In this document: in pieces, positions 33,314 through 41,001 of the stretch
Position numbering within the stretch: position 1 is the first letter of the stretch
Layout: every line of letters begins with the position of its first letter
Origin: Paenibacillus sp.
Lineage (GTDB): Bacteria; Bacillota; Bacilli; Paenibacillales; Paenibacillaceae
Assembly (NCBI GenBank): GCA_031254035.1
Contig: JAIRVF010000151.1
Span: 1-45,066, forward strand
Direction: 5' to 3'
Length of the DNA stretch: 45,066 bases
Program-made: the position numbers and the translations under genes
The notes under the pieces: model-generated
The model's database searches: none
What the model was told of the DNA's origin: nothing
What the model saw: the letters and a program-made list of their open reading frames with translations, nothing else

Positions 33314-34513
33314 TTGGGAACTCAAAGACAGCGGATATTAGACCGGCTGCGCGGACAGGTCCGGGCGGAAGAGCATATTATCGGCGTGGCGGCCGGAGCG
33401 GGAATATCAGCCAAATATGCAGTGAAGGGCGGAGCTGACCTCATTTTGGTGCTGAATTCAGGCAGATTCAGACAGATGGGGCTCGGCTCGATTGCTGGAT
33501 TCATGCCTTTTGCCAATAATAATGACATGGTGATGGAATTCGGTTCGCGGGAAATTTTGTCCGTAGTCGGGGATACACCTGTCATTTTTGGATTATGCGG
33601 AACCGATCCCGGACTTGAGCTTCTCTTTTATTTGAACCGGATTCAAAGCAGCGGTTTCGCAGGCATCATCAATTATCCGACGCTAGGGCTTATCGATGGG
33701 CAGTTTCGCGAAGCGCTGGAAGAAGAGGGCATGTCCTATCTGCAGGAGGTGGAAGCCCTTCGGCTAGCGCATGAGCTGGATCTGTTTACGATGTCATTTG
33801 TCTTTAACACGGAACAGGCGGGGCTGATGCTGGAAGCAGGTGCCGATGTCATTTGCGCTCACTTGGGCGTTACTGCTGGTGGTTTGATGGGAACGAAAAA
33901 AGTGCTGTCCCTGGAGAAGGGGGCGGAAATCGCCCGGCAAATCTTTGCGGTCTGCGATGCTTCAGGCAAGCAGCCGATCAAGCTTGTATATGGGGGACCC
34001 GTCCACAGTCCGATCGACGTGCAGTATATGTATGACAATACATCGGTCATGGGATACGTTGGAGGTTCCAGTTTTGAACGGATTCCGACAGAGGAAGCGA
34101 TTGTGGAGACGACCCACCGTTTCAAGCTAACCGGCCAGATGGAGCAAGACAAGCTGCTGATGGACAAATTGGCCCAGGCAGATGAACCTTATGATTATGT
34201 GGCTTTTGTCAAAGAATACATTGCGGAAAACTATATGAACAACATCTCGTTTACTGAGCTCGCGGAGCGGATTCATATCTCCCGGACGCATCTGAGCGCT
34301 TTGTTTAACAAGGAAGTGGGCTGCAGCTTTCCGGAATATATCGCGAAATACCGCATTCATAAAGCACAGGAAGTCATGAAGCATACCAAGCTGCCATTGT
34401 CGCGGATCGCGGAAATAGTCGGGTATCCCGATTACGTCCATTTCAGTAAAACTTTCAAAAAATATACCGGGATGACTCCGCAAGCCTACCGACAACAAAT
34501 ATACAAAACATAA
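33314..34513 (+). CDS. fusion: PEP hydrolase-like TIM barrel + AraC DNA-binding domain
   Basis: This 399-residue protein has two domains. Residues about 1-270 form a (beta/alpha)8 barrel of the 'phosphoenolpyruvate hydrolase-like' family (PF09370): GVAAGAGISAKYAVKGGADL, VLNSGRFRQMGLGS, FGLCGTDPGLE and CAHLGVTAGGLMGTKK. Residues about 300-397 are an AraC helix-turn-helix pair: SFTELAERIHISRTHLSALF, then LSRIAEIVGYPDYVHFSKTF. The barrel is closely related to the enzyme at 35914-36738, so the regulator probably senses the enzyme's substrate or product. TTG 33314 is chosen because AGGGG lies eight bases upstream; an earlier TTG at 33266 lacks a site. It is upstream of the Tm-1 operon, likely its activator. 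Confidence 0.9.
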   Translation: MGTQRQRILDRLRGQVRAEEHIIGVAAGAGISAKYAVKGGADLILVLNSGRFRQMGLGSIAGFMPFANNNDMVMEFGSREILSVVGDTPVIFGLCGTDPGLELLFYLNRIQSSGFAGIINYPTLGLIDGQFREALEEEGMSYLQEVEALRLAHELDLFTMSFVFNTEQAGLMLEAGADVICAHLGVTAGGLMGTKKVLSLEKGAEIARQIFAVCDASGKQPIKLVYGGPVHSPIDVQYMYDNTSVMGYVGGSSFERIPTEEAIVETTHRFKLTGQMEQDKLLMDKLAQADEPYDYVAFVKEYIAENYMNNISFTELAERIHISRTHLSALFNKEVGCSFPEYIAKYRIHKAQEVMKHTKLPLSRIAEIVGYPDYVHFSKTFKKYTGMTPQAYRQQIYKT

Positions 34514-34529
34514 GACAAATATACATAAA

Positions 34530-34557
34530 GATCGTACAAGGATACGATCCTTTTTTT
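34530..34557 (+). terminator. terminator between the regulator and the Tm-1 operon
   Basis: GATCGTA pairs with TACGATC around CAAGGA, then CTTTTTTT. The regulator is therefore a separate transcript. Confidence 0.85.
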
Positions 34558-34558
34558 A

Positions 34559-34575
34559 TGAAAGCGCTGTATCAT
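34559..34575 (+). promoter_or_regulatory. cre-like element upstream of the Tm-1 operon (weak)
   Basis: TGAAAGCGCTGTATCA resembles the CcpA cre consensus (TGAAAGCGCTTTCA) over its left half but has two extra bases on the right. Position between terminator and start of the operon fits carbon-catabolite control; the match is imperfect. Confidence 0.35.
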
Positions 34576-34655
34576 ATGGATTGTAAAGAGAAAACATGAA
34601 CAGCCCTTTCAGGGGCGGCTGAGACAACCATGGAAAAATAAGGGGGGTTGTACGG

Positions 34656-35861
34656 ATGAAAACAATTGCTATAGCAGGAACATTCGATTCAAAAGGTGCG
34701 GAGTTTTTATATGTTAAATCCGTGCTTGAAGGCCTTGGACTTAACACCTTTACGATTCATTGCGGAGTATTCGAACCAATGTTTAAGCCAGATGTTACCC
34801 ACATCGAGGTAGGAAAGGCGGCAAATGCCGATATCCAGGAGATTGCCGCCCGCAAAGACCGTTCTGCTGGAACGGAAGTTTTGGCGAGAGGCATGAAGAA
34901 GATCGTTCCGAAATTGTATGCGAAAGGGAAATTCGACGGTATTTTGTCTTTCGGCGGCACAGGCGGCACATCGATTGTTACCGCTGGTATGCGGAAATTG
35001 CCGATCGGAGTTCCGAAATTAATGGTATCCACTGTGGCTTCAGGCAACACCGAACCGTACGTCGGAACTAGCGACATCATCATGTTTCCGTCGATTGTGG
35101 ATGTGTCGGGTCTAAACTCGTTTTCGACGGAAATATTTACCAATGCCGCTCACGCCATTGCGGGTATGGTGCAATTCGAGTCGGCGCCGCCACAGGATAA
35201 AAAACCGTTAATCGCGGCAACGATGTTTGGCGTAACGACACCATGCGTAAATTATGCAAGAGAATACTTGGAGGAGCAGGGATACGAGGTGCTTGTATTC
35301 CATGCGACGGGCACAGGCGGCAAAACAATGGAAGCCTTGATTGAAGGCGGATTTATCGACGGGGTGCTGGATCTCACGACAACTGAATGGTGCGATGAGT
35401 TGGTCGGCGGAGTATTGGCTGCCGGGCCGCACCGGCTTGAAGCAGCCGGATGCTGTAAAGTTCCGCAGGTGGTCTCAACTGGAGCACTGGACATGGTAAA
35501 CTTCGGACCGTATGATTCCGTACCAAAGGCATTCAAAGCCCGGAATTTGTATAAACATAATCCTTCGGTGACTTTAATGCGGACGACACTCGAGGAGAAC
35601 CAAAGGTTGGGCGAAATCCTCGCGGATAAATTGAATCAGACGCAAGGCAAGGCGGCATTAATGCTTCCGCTGAAGGGAGTCTCCATGCTTGATGTGGAGG
35701 GGCAGCCATTCTATGGTGCTGAAGAAGATGCGGTGCTGTTTGCTATATTGAGACAAAACATTAATCGACAGAAAGTCGAATTGATTGAAATGGACACCGA
35801 CATTAATGACCAGGTTTTTGCCGTCGCGGCCGCTAAGAAACTGATCGAGCTGATGAAGTAG
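34656..35861 (+). CDS. Tm-1-like ATP-binding domain protein (UPF0261)
   Basis: This 401-residue cytosolic protein corresponds to the N-terminal half of plant Tm-1 (UPF0261, PF06792). It starts TIAIAGTFDSKGAEF (3-17), has the glycine-rich SFGGTGGTSIVTAGM (98-112), and the C-terminal LTTTEWCDELVGGVLAAGPHR (about 244) and AALMLPLKGVSMLD. In plant Tm-1 this region binds ATP and the tobamovirus replicase; its bacterial function is unknown. The next gene, 52 bases on, is the C-terminal half of Tm-1. ATG follows AAGGGGGG. Confidence 0.9.
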   Translation: MKTIAIAGTFDSKGAEFLYVKSVLEGLGLNTFTIHCGVFEPMFKPDVTHIEVGKAANADIQEIAARKDRSAGTEVLARGMKKIVPKLYAKGKFDGILSFGGTGGTSIVTAGMRKLPIGVPKLMVSTVASGNTEPYVGTSDIIMFPSIVDVSGLNSFSTEIFTNAAHAIAGMVQFESAPPQDKKPLIAATMFGVTTPCVNYAREYLEEQGYEVLVFHATGTGGKTMEALIEGGFIDGVLDLTTTEWCDELVGGVLAAGPHRLEAAGCCKVPQVVSTGALDMVNFGPYDSVPKAFKARNLYKHNPSVTLMRTTLEENQRLGEILADKLNQTQGKAALMLPLKGVSMLDVEGQPFYGAEEDAVLFAILRQNINRQKVELIEMDTDINDQVFAVAAAKKLIELMK

Positions 35862-35913
35862 GAGCACTGGGTGAACACATCATGATGTATTCAATTAGAG
35901 GAGGAAACATACG

Positions 35914-36738
35914 ATGAAAACAAGACAAGAGATTTTGGCGCAGCTTAAAGCGGAGGTAGCGGCAGGTGACGTACTATTAGGCGCTGGGGCAGGTACCGGT
36001 ATTTCAGCCAAAAGCGCCGAAGCGGGTGGAGTCGATCTGATCATCATTTATAACTCAGGCCGTTATCGTATGGCTGGACGTGGTTCCCTTGCCGGATTGA
36101 TGGCTTATGGGGATGCCAACCAAATCGTGGTGGACATGGGTAATGAAGTGCTGCCAGTTGTGAAAAATACGCCGGTGCTGGCTGGTGTCTGTGGCACCGA
36201 TCCGTTCCGCATCATGGACATTTTCCTCAAACAGCTTAAGGAACAAGGATTTGCCGGGGTGCAGAACTTCCCAACGGTAGGCTTGATCGATGGCGTGTTC
36301 AGAGCAAATCTCGAGGAAACCGGCATGGGATATGATTTGGAAGTTGAAATGATCCGAAAAGCGCATGAGCTTGATCTGTTGACAACGCCTTATGTATTTG
36401 ATGTGGAGCAAGCGAAGAAGATGGCTGAAGCCGGCGCGGATATTTTGGTTGCGCATATGGGTCTAACGACAAAAGGGACGATCGGTGCGAAAACAGCCCT
36501 TACCCTTGCTGACTGCGTAGACAAAGTCCAGGCGATTTGCGATGCCGGAAAAGCGGTAAATCCGGACATTATGGTGCTGTGCCATGGCGGCCCGATTGCC
36601 GATCCGAAAGATGCGGAATACGTGCTGTCGAGAACGAAAGGTGTTGAAGGTTTCTTCGGGGCATCCAGCATCGAACGTTTTGCGACTGAGGTTGGCATCA
36701 AGCAGCAAACGGAAGCTTTTAAGAACATTTTAAAGTAA
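35914..36738 (+). CDS. PEP hydrolase-like TIM-barrel protein (PF09370)
   Basis: This 274-residue stand-alone barrel starts TRQEILAQLKAEVAAGDVLL and carries GAGTGISAKSAEAGGVDLII, IYNSGRYRMAGRGSLAG, GVCGTDPFRIMD, QNFPTVGLIDGVFRANLEET and FGASSIERFATE. It matches the C-terminal half of Tm-1 and the barrel of the AraC-fused regulator (the two share most of these blocks). The reaction is not established; the name comes from a putative phosphoenolpyruvate hydrolase. It follows the UPF0261 gene closely and they are likely co-transcribed and interacting. ATG follows AGAGGAGG. Confidence 0.9.
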   Translation: MKTRQEILAQLKAEVAAGDVLLGAGAGTGISAKSAEAGGVDLIIIYNSGRYRMAGRGSLAGLMAYGDANQIVVDMGNEVLPVVKNTPVLAGVCGTDPFRIMDIFLKQLKEQGFAGVQNFPTVGLIDGVFRANLEETGMGYDLEVEMIRKAHELDLLTTPYVFDVEQAKKMAEAGADILVAHMGLTTKGTIGAKTALTLADCVDKVQAICDAGKAVNPDIMVLCHGGPIADPKDAEYVLSRTKGVEGFFGASSIERFATEVGIKQQTEAFKNILK

Positions 36739-36782
36739 TTAGGAAGTCGTTTCTTGAATAAGATAAATTGTTGCCATTTAAA

Positions 36783-36828
36783 AAAAGCGTTAGCCTATTC
36801 CGGTCACTGCCGGAGGCTAACGCTTTTC
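36783..36828. terminator. bidirectional terminator after the Tm-1 operon
   Basis: AAAAGCGTTAGCCT pairs with AGGCTAACGCTTTT around CCGG-TCACTG-CCGG. It serves the Tm-1 operon and the convergent gene at 36834. Confidence 0.9.
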
Positions 36829-36833
36829 CATGT

Positions 36834-37634
36834 CTACGTACCGAACGTCTGGCGGATTTCCTGTTCCGTGGCCGGCAGCGCGATCGCCAGTTTTGCAGGA
36901 TCTTGCGGGGAATAGATAACATTGATGATTTGACCTTGCTGCACCCGGGCAAGATTCGCGGCAAGCAGTTCTTTTTGCACCGTCACTTTGAATGTTTCCC
37001 CGTTAGGTTTGGTTACGGCCAGCGTCAGCTGCAGTTGAACCTTGCCGGATACTGCCGTACCCAGCGGTACCACATCCAGAACTTTAGCGAGACCCTTCTC
37101 CCCTGACTCTGCAATATTTGCTAGCTCCGGATGCAAGCCTTGTTTAACAAGCTGTTCATTAAAAAGCGATTGAAGATCATTTTGATTCATATGACCTTTG
37201 GCATCAAAACCGATCTTGCTGGGATTTTTCTCCGAGACCAGTAAGGGAATGACGGATCCAGGCTGGAATTGGGGCAAATTCGCGACAGGAACAATCATCC
37301 GAAGCTCAGCCGGGTATTTGTCATGGTCTTGCCTTGTTACCATCAGTTCCAGCTTGACTTCCGGTTTGTTATTAATTACCGTTCCGGTTTGCCGGATACT
37401 CGTAATTAGACCCACTGCCGGCTGTCCTACTTTAACGGTACCGAGACCAAAGACGTTACTCAATATGAGCGGAAGAATCAGTAGGGCAATGCTTGCAAAG
37501 AGTGCGGGCACAAACCAGGAAGAACCTATAACGATAAAGGGATCATCCCAAAACCAATTAGCAAGCAGCGGGGAGAAGCTAACGCCGAGCACGAGAAACA
37601 TGCCAAAAGATGTTAAGATTTTTTGCATCATCAT
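36834..37634 (-). CDS. membrane-anchored hypothetical protein with two related beta domains
   Basis: This 266-residue protein has two N-terminal hydrophobic helices (about 5-27 and 40-62) followed by two beta-rich repeats. Repeat 1 is VKVGQPAVGLITSIRQTGTV to PLLVSEKNPSKIGFD, repeat 2 PLGTAVSGKVQLQLTLAVTK to VIYSPQDPAKLAIALP. Each has strands like those of DUF3592 or OB folds ending in a YSP/SEKNP(S/A)K turn. The next gene upstream (37649) carries one copy of the same repeat, and the two overlap in context (14 bases apart), so they form an operon. Function unknown. Confidence 0.7.
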   Translation of the reverse strand: MMMQKILTSFGMFLVLGVSFSPLLANWFWDDPFIVIGSSWFVPALFASIALLILPLILSNVFGLGTVKVGQPAVGLITSIRQTGTVINNKPEVKLELMVTRQDHDKYPAELRMIVPVANLPQFQPGSVIPLLVSEKNPSKIGFDAKGHMNQNDLQSLFNEQLVKQGLHPELANIAESGEKGLAKVLDVVPLGTAVSGKVQLQLTLAVTKPNGETFKVTVQKELLAANLARVQQGQIINVIYSPQDPAKLAIALPATEQEIRQTFGT

Positions 37635-37648
37635 CCCTCCAGGGTAGA

Positions 37649-38062
37649 TTAAGTCATGGGACCGATGTAGATGAGTTCCGCCGGATAGGCCGGATGCTGC
37701 CCAAGTCCGATGTGGTCCCCGGCCCGCGGCACCTGTAATTTGGATACAAGCGTTTCGAGCGTTTTCGTGTAACGGCTGCCGCCAGTTTCCGTCACGTCCA
37801 GTTCCAGAATAACAACGGGGTCAAAGTTAATCAGTTTGCCGGTATCTCGTACCGAAAGGACGATAGCGGTAGCCGTGACAGGAAGGGAACCGCCTGCGGC
37901 CATCTGCGCTTGTCTGGCCTGTTCAATGCTTTGATTCATGGCTTCACGATGCTGTTTGGGAATAAGTCCCTTCATCATCATGCCGCTCAAACCTTTATTT
38001 AATAATTGATTCGCTTTTTCCAAATCGTCCTGAGTATGTTTCTTTTTACCGAACCAGCCCAT
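37649..38062 (-). CDS. hypothetical protein with one copy of the same beta domain
   Basis: This 137-residue soluble protein begins with a basic, helical segment (MGWFGKKKHTQDDLEKANQL) and an amphipathic Met-rich stretch (GLSGMMMKGLIPKQHREAMN), followed by one beta repeat: GGSLPVTATAIVLSVRDTGK to QHPAYPAELIYIG. The repeat matches those in the downstream gene (36834-37634). The two genes lie 14 bases apart and look co-transcribed. ATG 38062 is preceded by GAGAGG. I do not recognise the family. Confidence 0.65.
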   Translation of the reverse strand: MGWFGKKKHTQDDLEKANQLLNKGLSGMMMKGLIPKQHREAMNQSIEQARQAQMAAGGSLPVTATAIVLSVRDTGKLINFDPVVILELDVTETGGSRYTKTLETLVSKLQVPRAGDHIGLGQHPAYPAELIYIGPMT

Positions 38063-38241
38063 ATATTAAGCACCTCTCTACAATTGTATTTTTGAGTTCA
38101 TCGATGTCTCTATCACAATTGTAAGCGGGAGGTAGAAAAGCGACAATGGATTTGAATGAATACAATACGATGGTGGCGATTAGCCATTTTACTTCTGGTT
38201 TAAGGAGTGTATTTTGTGGATATTCACCCTGTGTCCGCAAT

Positions 38242-38266
38242 AAAAAGCGGAGAATCCGCCTTTTAA
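38242..38266 (-). terminator. terminator of the HTH-TPR regulator
   Basis: On the reverse strand AAAAGGCGGA pairs with TCCGCTTTTT around TTC, followed by TTTATT; it lies about 50 bases after the gene's stop codon. Confidence 0.75.
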
Positions 38267-38316
38267 CGTTAGGAATAGCCCATCCGTATTGCGGTTTCCG
38301 CCTGAAATCCGGTTTA

Positions 38317-39597
38317 TTATTTGCTCCGCAGCAGGTAAACTAGTTTCTTGTAATAGGCAGCGGATTCCTTGTATTTTCTGACATCCTCAGAGACGACGGC
38401 GAGCGACTCATAAAGAGTCTCCAAGCGGTTCGTCTGCTGAATGGACTCATAATAAGGCAAACAGGCCAAGGCCTGCTCCATGGAACATTCAAGCTGTCCC
38501 TGTGCAAATAAAAGCTGGCTTTGATAGAACAGCAGCGACATTTGCTGGTCGGTTGTTTCGGCGCTGCTTTTAAGTTCCTTGATCAACTGCGGCAGCAATG
38601 CCCATTGCTTTTGGTTTAGTGCCAACTCACAGCGGTAAATATCGAGCAGCGGGCGGAACTTCTGTCTAATTTCTTCGGGTTCGCGCCGAATCATATCCTC
38701 ATAGCGGTCAATCTCCAGAGCAGCTTTGTCATATTCGCCCAGCAGCGTTTGCATGATAATCCGGTTATTCATTATGGATGTCATCATTTCGCCTTGATTG
38801 GAGGTGTACACCAGATATGCTTCTGCCATGGATAAGGCCAGCAGCGCTTCCTGAACAAGACCAACCGTAAACTGATAACCGCTGTAGGCGAGATACATCC
38901 CGCTCAAACGGTGAAAGAACCTTTGTTCATAGACATGCTTCATCATTTGCTCAAACGTCTGTTTCGCCTGATCGTACTGCTTCAAATAGATAAAGGCTTC
39001 AAGCATGAAATTATACGCCGTCAGCCATGGCTCGCTGCCTGGAGCAAGCAGTTCCGCAAGTTTTCGGGCTTGATGCAGCACCTCGTGGTAATGGTGTTTG
39101 GATCTGAAAAGCTGGATTTTATAATAAAACATCGCTTTTTTGGCTGGCTGAGGCAGATCATTATCGTCCGGACGCCCGTATTTATCCAAGTAATAATTCA
39201 AATAGTTCCGGTGCAAATAATCATGGGCTGCCGCGTCATTAAGCTGCTGGTAATATACAGCTTTCATTAAGGCAGTGGTCAGCTCGACGGTTAAGGCATC
39301 ATCGCGATCCGGCATGTCGTTAACCTGCTGCTCATCGATGGATGCGGCCGATTGGGATAGCAGCTCGAAAATGGTTTCAGCCTTTGCAAGAGTTTCCGGC
39401 GTTTGGGACGATGCCTGCAGCAAGTACGTAGGTGAGACGCCGAGGTGGGAAGCGATATGCTCAGCCAAATCAGCGGCAAGTGGGTAACGTTCTGCGAGAA
39501 TATTGGCAAAATGGGTTTGTGTGACTAAACCATCAACCAGCTCTTTGCGGGTAATATTTTTCTTTTTGCATAAAAAGTCGATTCGTTCTTTTAACAT
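38317..39597 (-). CDS. HTH + TPR regulator, peptide-receptor-like (RRNPP type)
   Basis: This 426-residue protein has an N-terminal XRE-like helix-turn-helix (KERIDFLCKKKNITRKELVD, then FANILAERYPLAADLAEHIA, about 3-55) and a C-terminal array of tetratricopeptide repeats from about 95 to 420, for example LTAYNFMLEAFIYLKQYDQA and VSEDVRKYKESAAYYKKLVY. Domain order and length resemble NprR/PlcR-type receptors that bind secreted peptides, but no signalling-peptide gene is visible next to it. The start is ATG 39597. An in-frame longer frame lacks support, and the AAGGAG is 14 bases away, which is long. The gene is divergent from the RNA-repair operon. Confidence 0.75.
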   Translation of the reverse strand: MLKERIDFLCKKKNITRKELVDGLVTQTHFANILAERYPLAADLAEHIASHLGVSPTYLLQASSQTPETLAKAETIFELLSQSAASIDEQQVNDMPDRDDALTVELTTALMKAVYYQQLNDAAAHDYLHRNYLNYYLDKYGRPDDNDLPQPAKKAMFYYKIQLFRSKHHYHEVLHQARKLAELLAPGSEPWLTAYNFMLEAFIYLKQYDQAKQTFEQMMKHVYEQRFFHRLSGMYLAYSGYQFTVGLVQEALLALSMAEAYLVYTSNQGEMMTSIMNNRIIMQTLLGEYDKAALEIDRYEDMIRREPEEIRQKFRPLLDIYRCELALNQKQWALLPQLIKELKSSAETTDQQMSLLFYQSQLLFAQGQLECSMEQALACLPYYESIQQTNRLETLYESLAVVSEDVRKYKESAAYYKKLVYLLRSK

Positions 39598-39660
39598 AGG
39601 ACATGGAAAGCTCCTTTCCGCGAAAGATCCGTAAAAGTATACCATGAAAATATAGCGATA

Positions 39661-39697
39661 AAGGCCTGAAATAAGGATAATAGGGTGAAAAGGCCTG
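39661..39697 (+). promoter_or_regulatory. direct repeat in the divergent promoter region (candidate operator)
   Basis: AAGGCCTG occurs at 39661-39668 and 39690-39697, 29 bases apart, in the space between the regulator and the small ORF/RNA-repair genes. TATACT at about 39744 is a likely -10 for the forward direction. Confidence 0.4.
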
Positions 39698-39791
39698 CTT
39701 ACGTATGAATCTATAGTCCCGTATGTTTCACGAAAATCATCCAGTATACTAGTCATAGGGGGCTATCGGTGAAAGGAGTTTGTTCAGGAGC

Positions 39792-39965
39792 ATGCGGGAG
39801 AAAGCAGGGCAAAACCGTAATCCGGAAGATATCAGCATGGTGCTTCTACCTGAAATGGGAGAATACTTGTTCACCTGGATTGAAAAAAACGTCCCTGCGC
39901 TCGGTTCAGACAAACCGTCAGACTATTTGAACGAAACAATCACTCTCCAGAAAAAGTATAACTAG
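39792..39965 (+). CDS. small ORF upstream of the RNA-repair genes
   Basis: This 57-codon frame, MREKAGQNRNPEDISMVLLP then LFTWIEKNVPALGSDKPSDYLN, encodes a soluble, mostly helical peptide. AAAGGAG lies 14 bases upstream of ATG 39792 and TTG 39780 is closer to it (two bases). It is 37 bases upstream of the kinase-HD gene and probably in the same transcript. It has no signal peptide, which makes it a poor candidate for a secreted signal of the adjacent TPR regulator. I do not recognise it. Confidence 0.45.
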   Translation: MREKAGQNRNPEDISMVLLPEMGEYLFTWIEKNVPALGSDKPSDYLNETITLQKKYN

Positions 39966-40002
39966 AAGTATGCAGCCATGATCTTGAAAGGAGGTGATAA
40001 CA

Positions 40003-40962
40003 ATGAGTGTAATTCATATACTGGTCGGCATTCCGGGCAGCGGTAAAAGCCATTACGCCAAAGCGTTATGCAGGCGGGAAAAGGCCTATCTTGTAGCGAC
40101 GGATTCCATCCGGGAAAGATTGTTCGGGAGCGAGTCGAAGCAGAAAAACACGTACAAGGTTTTTGACGAAGCTTTTACGGAGATTGAACAGGCTCTTGGT
40201 TTGGGCCGGAATGTTGTATTTGATGCAACGAATGTCAGCCGGGATCGCAGGCTCAAGTTTCTGAAACGGTTTAATGATGTACCGGTCGAATGCCATGTGT
40301 TCGATACCCCATACGAGCTTTCAAGGGAACGAATCCTTGGAAGAAAACGCCGGATCGACGATACAGTGCTGACCAAGTTTGCCAAAAATTTTGAATTCCC
40401 CGTTCTTGGTGAAGGATTTCATGATTTGCATCTGGTTCATGCTCCAGAAGCTACCGGTTTGGATCGATCTCGATTGGAGCAGCTTCTTACGGATCAGCTG
40501 GGGCATGACGAGCTTTTTGCTTATTTGGCAAGCTCTCCCCATTTTCAGGTCATGCTCGGGTATGATCAGGAGAACCCGCATCATTCCAAAACCTTATCTG
40601 AGCATACCTTTGCCGTATTGGATTATATCAACGTATTCTACGAAGGCGAAAATCTGCTTGGCATGCAGCTCACGGCGTTATTCCACGATGCGGGCAAACC
40701 GTTCTGCAAAGTTTGGAAAGAAGCGCGCGGGTATTATTCGTATTATGGGCATGAACATGTGTCTGCGGCAATCGCCTGCCATGTGCTGAAAGAGCTTGGG
40801 TATGATGATGAGTTTGTTCTGCAAGTCGTGAATATGGTCAGTTTCCATATGGAGATATTGCATGGAGGGGATGCGGGAGCGTCGCGGATTTATCATCTGC
40901 TTGGCGATCATTTGCTGGCGGAGCTGTATTTCTTCGCTGAGGCCGACACCTTTGCCAAATAA
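40003..40962 (+). CDS. polynucleotide kinase-HD phosphohydrolase fusion (RNA end-healing type)
   Basis: This 319-residue protein joins a P-loop kinase (about 1-150) to an HD domain (about 190-319). The kinase has GIPGSGKS (9-16), a T4 Pnk-like Asp34 (VATDSIRERL) and VFDATNVSRDRR (72-83) with basic lid residues (RERILGRKRRIDD). The HD domain has His201 (SEHTF), His228-Asp229 (LFHDAGKP), His250/His252 (YGHEH) and His282 (SFHME). Pnk-type domains phosphorylate 5'-OH ends; HD partners remove 3'-phosphate or 2',3'-cyclic phosphate in the Runella HD-Pnk enzyme, which has the reverse domain order. ATG 40003 follows AAGGAGGTGAT. Next gene is an RNA ligase. Confidence 0.85.
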   Translation: MSVIHILVGIPGSGKSHYAKALCRREKAYLVATDSIRERLFGSESKQKNTYKVFDEAFTEIEQALGLGRNVVFDATNVSRDRRLKFLKRFNDVPVECHVFDTPYELSRERILGRKRRIDDTVLTKFAKNFEFPVLGEGFHDLHLVHAPEATGLDRSRLEQLLTDQLGHDELFAYLASSPHFQVMLGYDQENPHHSKTLSEHTFAVLDYINVFYEGENLLGMQLTALFHDAGKPFCKVWKEARGYYSYYGHEHVSAAIACHVLKELGYDDEFVLQVVNMVSFHMEILHGGDAGASRIYHLLGDHLLAELYFFAEADTFAK

Positions 40963-41001
40963 TGATTTTGCAAAATCTTGAAACAAATGAGGTGATTCAC
41001 G

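Noticed and set aside
38146..38343. Forward-strand frame of 65 codons between the beta-domain genes and the TPR regulator.
   Set aside because: It runs through the reverse-strand terminator stem and into the regulator's 3' end; the residues do not look like protein.
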